DNA from: Podospora pseudocomata
Taxonomy: Eukaryota > Ascomycota > Sordariomycetes > Sordariales > Podosporaceae
DNA: 64,000 nucleotides
Assembly (NCBI RefSeq): GCF_035222375.1
Contig: NW_026946363.1
Coordinates: forward strand, 744,001-808,000
Direction of reading: 5' to 3'
This document shows positions 57,780 through 64,000 of this stretch, piece by piece. How positions within the stretch are numbered: position 1 is the first letter of the stretch; each line of letters opens with the position of its first letter. A program made the position numbers and the translations under genes. The notes below the pieces were generated by a model. The model was not told the DNA's origin, did not search any database, and saw only the letters and a program-made list of their open reading frames with translations.

Positions 57780-58500
57780 GGAGTGAGCTCGCATCATCTC
57801 TATCTCTGGTATGTGCTGATGGAGGCCACAAACGGTACAAAACAGGTGCTGTGTATGAAAGTTACAATTGGCATCTCGACATCAAAGCCGTGAACAAAGC
57901 CCTCGAGATCGTCTAGCTCTTCAACGAGTTCAAGGCTATCAACTTTGAAGTCAAACTGAACATACCTGGCATATGGACGGCCAATGAGGCTTCTAGTCCA
58001 GAGTCGCGAGGCCAGACAGTCCTTGTCGAGCCATTCATTGAGTATCACCAAAGGTTCGACAGCAATCTTGGGTGGGTAACCGATGATCGTAGGCCTTGGC
58101 CTCTCGCCATGCAAGCTCTGAGCCACTTTAGCTATCACATCACCGGCGGGCAGTACGTGCTTTGCGACCTTCAGGGCGGTGTTTATTCGCACGAGGTTAT
58201 CCTGACGGATCTGGTGATCCTCTCGCACAAGGAGTTTGGCGTGAGTGATTTGGGTCTGATGGGATAAGCAACTTTTCCAGGAAGCACGTCTGCAACGGGT
58301 TTTGTCGGCGTGATTGGCCCCGGCCAGCGGAACCAATGCGGTACTTTGATCCAGTTCCCGGATCGACGAAGATGAGGCACAGGGCTACGGACAGGACGGC
58401 TTATTCTCTCCCTGCACCGTCGTATTGGCCTTGGCTTCATGGTCCAGTGTCTGTTTTACCGAGGAGAGAAACCGTGGGGGAACAGGTGGTGTCGTCATGA
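57780..58500 (+). pseudogene. alpha-kinase relic B
   Basis: A more complete domain: YNWHLDIKAVNKALEIV, then (after an in-frame TAG at ~57914) LFNEFKAINFEVKLNIPGIW, VEPFIEYHQRFDSNLGWV, QALSHFSYHITGGQYVLCDL QGG with VILTDLVILS and FGVSDLG. GISNFSRKHVCNGFCRR follows one frame over (~58270). These are the standard alpha-kinase blocks: the VEPFI/N-GW substrate region, SHF-Y, DLQG, LTD and the H-x-C zinc end. At least one stop and one frameshift are present. The family phosphorylates Thr/Ser in helical targets and has expanded in fungi. Flanks of A and B share gacaa(a/g)atg(g/c)cagctctttt (57717 and 58648), so they form a tandem duplication. Confidence 0.75.
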
Positions 58501-59298
58501 GGATATTGACAGGTGTGAGTGGAAGTGTTGATCGAGAAGGAAGTCGGAATACGTTGGGATGGTGAAAGCCGGGCTGGATAACGAACTGGATCACGGTGTC
58601 ACGACTCAGGAGAGAAATAGCCAAAGTCAGAAAGGAAATTATGACAAGATGCCAGCTCTTTTGTATCCTCTATATCTATCCCAAAAATGCTCTTGACTCA
58701 TCTGCTCGAAATCCTAAAGCAGCACTGACAAAGCCGCCAAACATGAAGCCATACCAAAACCCCAGATAACCTCGGCAAGTTTGCAAACAGGCGTCACCGG
58801 TAGTTGGGTCTATGATTATGATGACATTTAGCTTCCAGGAGCAACCTCATTACTGCATAAAAACTCCAGGAAGCATTCCTGATTGGGGCGGCGGTTGGGG
58901 CATCGGTCGAGGCATTCCCGGGTGCGGTAAGGATTGCCCAGGAGGTGGCCCATGGCCCACAGGGAATCCTTGAGGCCCTGAATGCATTCACATCTGACCA
59001 CCAGGTGGTGGCCCCTTCCCATCCCCGAGCAGGATACTTCCACGAAAATGGTCAACTAACTTTTCACCCCCACCATACTCGCTCGACTCCCTGTCAAAGT
59101 CCATGTCTGGACCCCCAAAGTGGTGGCTGCGCGGGTCCTTGATAATGCACCAAGTCACTCTCAACCCCAGCAACCCCATCCACATCCAATTCCACCAAAA
59201 CTAAACAAGAATCATCATTCCTACCGAAGCCACTTGCTCCCCTGTGTGGCCGTCATACCGTACCTGTCCCAATGGTTCTGGGTATGACGAGTTTGTAT
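58501..59298. other. no certain gene; cysteine-bearing short minus ORF
   Basis: A minus ORF at 59055-58828 has CECIQG, ECLDRCPNRRPNQECFLEFLC and no clear start or family. It could be a 3' exon of the membrane protein gene upstream, but no convincing splice links them. Confidence 0.3.
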
Positions 59299-60218
59299 TT
59301 AAACGTCCTCTACAGTAACAACGTGGTTGTACTGGTCAGTGGGTGGGCGGTCTTTACACACCTGGATTTGGTTTGTCGCGATGGATGCCATGCTAGAACC
59401 TGAGATGCCGCTCAATAGCCCCAACAGCGCAGATACAATCGAAGCAATCCAGTGCGACGATATGATGATCTTGTGACGGTTTCTGCTGTCATTTTTATGA
59501 ATGGGTGGGTTGTAAATCGCGAACCAAGTGGTGAAGAACCCGAAGACTCTTTGGATGCCAGTGGCAATGGTGAACGTCAAGGTGAAGGCGTTGTGGGCAC
59601 CGTACAAGGACTTCAGGTTGGCCTTCACATTCCCGGCATCGGCGAAGCCCTCAATCGCGCCGTTAATGAGTTTCATTAACAGCTCGTAGAGGTCGAGACT
59701 GTCTGTCAAGGATCATTCTTAATTACAGGGTTCCTTCAGGGAACTGTTACGACAAAGAAAACAGTACCGTCGGTGAAGTATCCAGTTACACAGTTTTGGA
59801 CTTCTCTGTGTGAAGCAGGGTCATCTGGACTCGGGAAGAAACAGCCCATGCATATTCCAGTTCCGTGCAATGAGTAGAAGTCGTATGGCGGTCCCTCACG
59901 TTGAGGGAATGTCTACAGGCAAGTTCGGGGATCAAGGGAAAGCCTTGGTGTAGTCGAAATTTTGAGGTGAGAACAAGACTTGGACCAGTCGGTGGTAGAA
60001 GTTGTGTTAAGCTGTAAGATGCTTAGCATACGCAGTGCAAATACGGGCAAGATTCTTACCAGTAAGATTTCGTAGTCCTCCATGATATTCCATGTGCGCC
60101 CTGCAAACAAGGCCATTATGCCGGTAATAGAAGCGCCGAGGGAAAGGAACAATGGTACCAACCCCCTATTCCATTTCCTTTGTTTGAATGGGTAGCAGGG
60201 TCCATGGCGCATACTCAT
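59299..60218 (-). CDS. small three-TM membrane protein, unknown family
   Basis: Proposed exons 60218-60060, 59912-59768 and 59702-59299 (introns GTAAGA...CTGTAG and GTACTG...GACAG), about 235 aa. Hydrophobic segments: VPLFLSLGASITGIMALFAG near the N-terminus, FTLTFTIATGIQRVFGFFTTW and IIISSHWIASIVSALLGLLS near the C-terminus. The middle exon encodes FPQREGPPYDFYSLHGTGIC and CFFPSPDD, perhaps a lumenal or extracellular loop with cysteines. A shorter first intron ending at 60012 is also possible but leads to an in-frame TAG, so the longer one is preferred. No family is recognised. Confidence 0.5.
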
Positions 60219-61099
60219 GATTAGTTCACGAAGTTCGTCGTAGGATTATTACTTGAAAAAGAGCAGTCGAGGTAGGCTATGCTTCTTTGTAAGTTGTGCA
60301 GGGCGGGAAAAATGCCGTCTTAAAGTGAGAAGCCGGCAGTCAATGCACATGTATTAAGGCGTCAGACTTCCAAGAGTTCATAACGTTAAAAGGGGTAGGG
60401 AGTGACAAGAAGAAGAGAAACCCGTGCGCTGCCTAGCATCGTTCTTTCCCCGGTGAAAAATGAGCTTGATAGGTTAAGGCTCTGCTTTGGAAATGGCAGT
60501 GGTCATATATAACAACGCAAGGCCTGACCCTTCAGCGTCCATATCGTATTTGTGTTCGTGATCAAAATGGGGGTGCTGAAAATTTGGTGGTGTCACTTGC
60601 TCAGTGCATGGCCAGTTGATGTTGATATCGGATTTGCCAAGCCTTTTGAGACCGAAGCTCCGGATTCAGATGCGGAAGACCGGCCCCACTTTAGGCCGGG
60701 GTTGATCCGGGCCGGGTGACATGTGCCGGAGGTAACCACCCGCGTGGAATGCGCATGTGGCCCGACTTGCAAACGATGGAAGAAAAATTCTGCTGAGAAT
60801 ATTGCCGAGGTTGGAATTAGCAGCAAATTTCTGGCGCATCACGTGGGTAAGTGCCGCTTGACAATTCCCGAAGGCAAGTGCGTGGCAGCCCTGCACTGCC
60901 CGTGACGCCGGTTATTTCTCAATGGCAGGAGGAAGGGGCTTTATTTCAGGCGCATGGAAAGGTACCTTACTTGTCACCAAGATATTGCCAATAAATAACA
61001 CGCTCAAGCAGACCAACAATCACCATCTCTCTTCTTTTGCTCTTTTCGTTCTTAACGTCCATGATTGGCAAGCCACCCCCGCACAGTCAGTCGACGACA
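60219..61099. other. intergenic, no gene seen
   Basis: No supported ORF; likely promoter of the minus-strand membrane protein on the left side. Confidence 0.45.
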
Positions 61100-61763
61100 T
61101 CACCTGCTGTAAACCCCCTCTCCTGCTAACATCGCCGCCATTTCGGCCTTCTCATGCCTCCAACTCACCGAGTTCTCAGGCCTGTCTCGACCGACATTCA
61201 TGTACCGATTGATCTCCCCATAAATATTGTACGTGACACAATGATCGCAATGATGGTTCCTCAGCAAGTCTGCATGAGATGCGCAGTGTGCACAGCAGTT
61301 TACCCCCAATACTTTCCGCAGCTTTCCAGATGCACCACTTTGAAGCGGCACCAATCTATTCACCTCCCAGTGCCAACAGTGACAGCACAACATATGAGTA
61401 TCGATATGACGACCTGGTAGATGGTTGATACCCGAAATGGTCTCGATTGGCTGACGGTGGTGGTTGTAAAGGATGGTTGTGGTAGTGGTAAAGTATCCAC
61501 TGGATCATACATGTAAGCAAACTTTCTAGGAGACTCGTTGGGAAAGTTTTGACTGACCAACCCGCAGGACAAGATGTACCGACTGGTCTTTGGAAGGGAT
61601 CGGTGTAGCGGGCCTCCTGCCATTGATACAACACCAGGTTGTTGGCCTGCAATGGGCAGATATGACTCCACCACATGGGGATGACATCGACTTTGAGATG
61701 GGGTGCGCCCCTGACACTTCCCTGGGGTTCCTCATGTTGAGGATGATTTGAGTGAGAACTCAT
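61100..61763 (-). pseudogene. broken paralogue of the cysteine-rich orphan at 21082
   Basis: The first part (ATG 61763, MSSHSNHP) contains VDVIPMWWSHICP, matching VVPAYWAHQC of the intact gene. In another frame from ~61525 come GYFTTTTTILYN, PIETISGINHLPGRHID, CCHCWHWEVNRLVP, LGVNCCAHC and CDHCVTYNIYGEINRYM, colinear with GYKTNPTTILRN, LETIEGENLLEDRFVD, CCRCQRWQQNVLP, NGENCCDHC and CTSC of the 244-aa protein. A TGA lies where the intact copy has the second Cys of HTCKHGC, and no intron phase cleanly joins the two parts, so it is called a pseudogene. The charged C-terminal tail of the intact copy is absent here. Confidence 0.65.
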
Positions 61764-63612
61764 GGCCTCTGCTTTATTGAATGCTGAGTTTGGAGGTGTC
61801 TTGGCTGCCAGTTTCGGCAGCAAGGTTGTCTCCCAATGCCTCCTTCCCCTTCTTATTAAAAAAAATCATGAAATTGGGGGGGCGGCATCGGAGCCGCCAA
61901 GATAGTTGACGATCGGTCTCATGTAGAACTCGTCACTCTAGCCCCAGGCTGGGATCATTTTGAGCAACGTTGGAAGTCTGCAGAAAATATCTCACCACAA
62001 TCGGCTCATGCAGTCGTTACAGACTCACTCGACGCTGAAGTTTGCGTCGGAGGACAATAGCGTCCCTGCCGTGGCAATACCGCCAGGAAAAGGTCGGATG
62101 GCATAAATCCCCAGTGAAAGCTTTTTGGTGTGGAACAGTTTTCACATGGGCTGACCAAAGCTGGTCCCTGATGTGGTATTACGCCGAGCAGCAAAGTGCT
62201 CATCCAACCCGAGCGGCGAAGAGGAAGATTCGGGACCGGCCCATATGGAATTTTCTGTGTCACTATGAGGACAAGTCCTTCCATACCTAGGTATAACAAG
62301 AACCGGATCTTGACCTAGTTAGCGGTTCGCGCTATGAGCAACGAAGTTCGGAAGCGAGGGCATGTGAATATGCAACCAGCCTGGAAGAAGGCACCGTTGC
62401 CCTGGGTACTGGATGAGGCTCAGTCAGGTGAGACACAAGACCCCTCCTTTCACTAACTCTGTGGGAAAAAATAAGGTTGTTTCTTGTAGCTCATGAGGCA
62501 AACGAGATATACCAATGAAAGTACGTTTGTACTCTTGTATGTAACAACACATGGTTGACGAGAGGAAATTAGAGGTGACGATTCCCGCCACGGCTCTGGA
62601 CCTCAGGGGCTTGGGAGCACCCGACTCCTGGGTACAAGCCACAGCATCGAGCACAAGACAAAACTTTCTGCTTTTCAAAAATCAACGATCGATTTTTTAC
62701 GATATTCATCGCTATTTCGATGATCCGTCTGGTACCCTTCGAGACTCGCAAGATCCAATGGCATGTCGCGTTGCACCAGCTCGTCATCGGACGGACAAAG
62801 TTAGGCGACCTGTCTTCCCTTTGCACAATGTCTCAAGGACTTGCCACAAGACTTCCAGTTCGATAGGCGAGATTTTCCGAAAGAAGAAGGGTTCGTCCAG
62901 ATACAAATCCCCTTGGCGAACACCAAGGCGATTTCTCCCGAGAAGTTTGATCGTCGGAGCTGTCGTAAAGCCGAATTCATCAATTCTAGCCCCGAGTCGT
63001 CCTGCTTCTTACCCTTGCCTTTCTCCTTCTCCTCCTTCTTCTCCTTCTCTTTCATCGTCTTCTCCTCACCGCTTGCCTCATTATCAGCGAGATCAGCCTC
63101 GTTTTCCAATTGTTCCCCTCACAAGCTCAGGTGGGCGTATCCATCATCAGAGTGAAAGCTTCCTTTTCTCAGCCTGATCACCACGATTATCGTGGTTATG
63201 GTCGCTCGACCTTTCTACCGGGTCACCTGTTCCTTCACTGACAATCTTTGATGCGGTATCAAGTATCAAGAAATCGAGGCCACGGAATCGAGGCCAAGAA
63301 ATCGGTGGCGTTGCTTGCAGGTTGAGGTCGTACATGCTTTCTAACACCATGCCTTGCTTGTTTTCACGTGTGTCAGGACAGTTCTTAAGGGAAAAGGTTG
63401 GTATGATCAGTTGTCGCCTAGATCGGATGATATCTTGTTTCCCATTATATAACCGAAGTATTGTAAAATATCCTTCTATTTCCTTAGTAGCCATCTGTCC
63501 TGGTCCCCAGATATTTCCCGTCGTGTACTGGGTATCGAAATAGCCCTCGTCATGCCCATCCTTGTCGTCGTCCGCGCCAAATCATACCGACATAATATCA
63601 TCATACTCACAA
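61764..63612. other. no supported gene
   Basis: ORFs of up to 208 codons (62551-63177, plus) are low complexity (Ser/Pro-rich) and lack domains. There is a CT-rich tract near 63000-63060. Confidence 0.4.
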
Positions 63613-64000
63613 TTACATAGCGCCCATCATGCCAGCAACACCAGCCGCAGCGGCCACCACAGCAACCATATACCCAGTCTCCCTGGCAGCGCCAGCAGTA
63701 CTGGCGCTCGTCGACGTCCCCGTCTCCTCGGCAGGTTCCTCAGTTTCGGTCTCCTCAGCAGGTATCCCCGTCCCTGTGGTCGAAGCCTCCGTCTCAGTGG
63801 GAACAGTGCGTGTCCGTGTGATAATCTCCGTGGCGGGCTCCGTGGCGGTAATCCCCAACACAAGGCTGTACGCCTTGAAACAATCTTCTTCATTGTCAAT
63901 GAACGCCAACCAAAGCAGACCCACCTCCCGGGGCCACTTCAGCGAACATGTCTGCGCAGCCTCGGATACAACAGGACGGAGCGAAGAATACCAGGAAAGA
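63613..64000 (-). CDS. 3' end of a probable GPI-anchored protein (5' part outside window)
   Basis: Continuous minus-strand ORF entering from the window edge: SSLRPVVSEAAQTCSLKWPR, GLLWLAFIDNEEDCFKAYSL, then a Thr/Glu/Ser-rich stalk (TRTRTVPTETEASTTGTGIP ...), and a hydrophobic end (GYMVAVVAAAAGVAGMMGAM) after a small-residue AGAAR site. A stalk plus C-terminal hydrophobic tail is typical of fungal GPI-anchored surface proteins. The start and signal peptide lie beyond 64000. Confidence 0.65.
   Translation of the reverse strand, partial: LSWYSSLRPVVSEAAQTCSLKWPREVGLLWLAFIDNEEDCFKAYSLVLGITATEPATEIITRTRTVPTETEASTTGTGIPAEETETEEPAEETGTSTSASTAGAARETGYMVAVVAAAAGVAGMMGAM

Noticed and set aside
62551-63177. 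208-codon plus-strand ORF as a gene
   Set aside because: Low-complexity Ser/Pro/Arg composition, no domain, and a comparable ORF on the opposite strand; nothing supports coding.

Overview
The window is nuclear DNA of a filamentous ascomycete, most likely a sordariomycete close to Podospora (Sordariales). The evidence is short GT...AG introns of about 50-160 nt, a Zn2Cys6 regulator, an EF-hand NADPH oxidase of the NoxC/NOX3 type, a LysM protein, and above all a HET-NACHT-WD40 gene of the HNWD (het-E/het-D/het-R) family. The species call is inference from remembered family membership; no search was run.

Layout. 1-16 kb is mostly ordinary genes: a MARVEL-like membrane protein (1.3-3.0 kb), a Zn2Cys6 factor (3.2-5.2), a hemerythrin-like HHE protein (5.8-6.7), a GNAT acetyltransferase (7.8-8.6), a decayed NACHT-ankyrin NLR (8.9-11.4), a small secreted protein (11.9-12.6) and a TPR-SET protein (13.3-15.6). 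16-21 kb is gene-poor and holds a GC-rich imperfect hairpin and a degenerate minisatellite. 21-31.4 kb holds a cysteine-rich orphan, a secreted protein with a histidine-rich repeat tail, a relic of a kinase-associated fungal family, nox3, a LysM protein and one hypothetical gene. 31.9-42.1 kb is a breakdown zone: a HET-domain pseudogene, a full-length but frameshifted 6.0-kb LINE with 14-bp target duplications, and a second HET-like relic. 44.3-45.7 kb encodes a SET-domain protein with an N-terminal signal peptide and a C-terminal KDEL. 46.2-52.1 kb is a Ty1/copia element whose two 538-bp LTRs look identical. 52.5-56.6 kb is the HNWD gene with ten near-identical 126-bp WD40 repeats. 57-58.5 kb has two tandem alpha-kinase relics. 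The rest has a small membrane protein, a broken second copy of the cysteine-rich orphan family, and the 3' end of a probable GPI-anchored protein running off the window.

How it fits together. The left part looks like stable genome and the right part like a fast-evolving accessory region. At least four allorecognition or innate-immunity type loci (NACHT-ankyrin, HET, HET-like, HNWD) lie among young and old transposons, and most are decayed. The two least expected observations are the SET protein apparently destined for the ER lumen, and an apparently undescribed CC-x-C / NCC-x-HC cysteine-rich family with one intact member (21.1 kb) and one broken member (61.4 kb).
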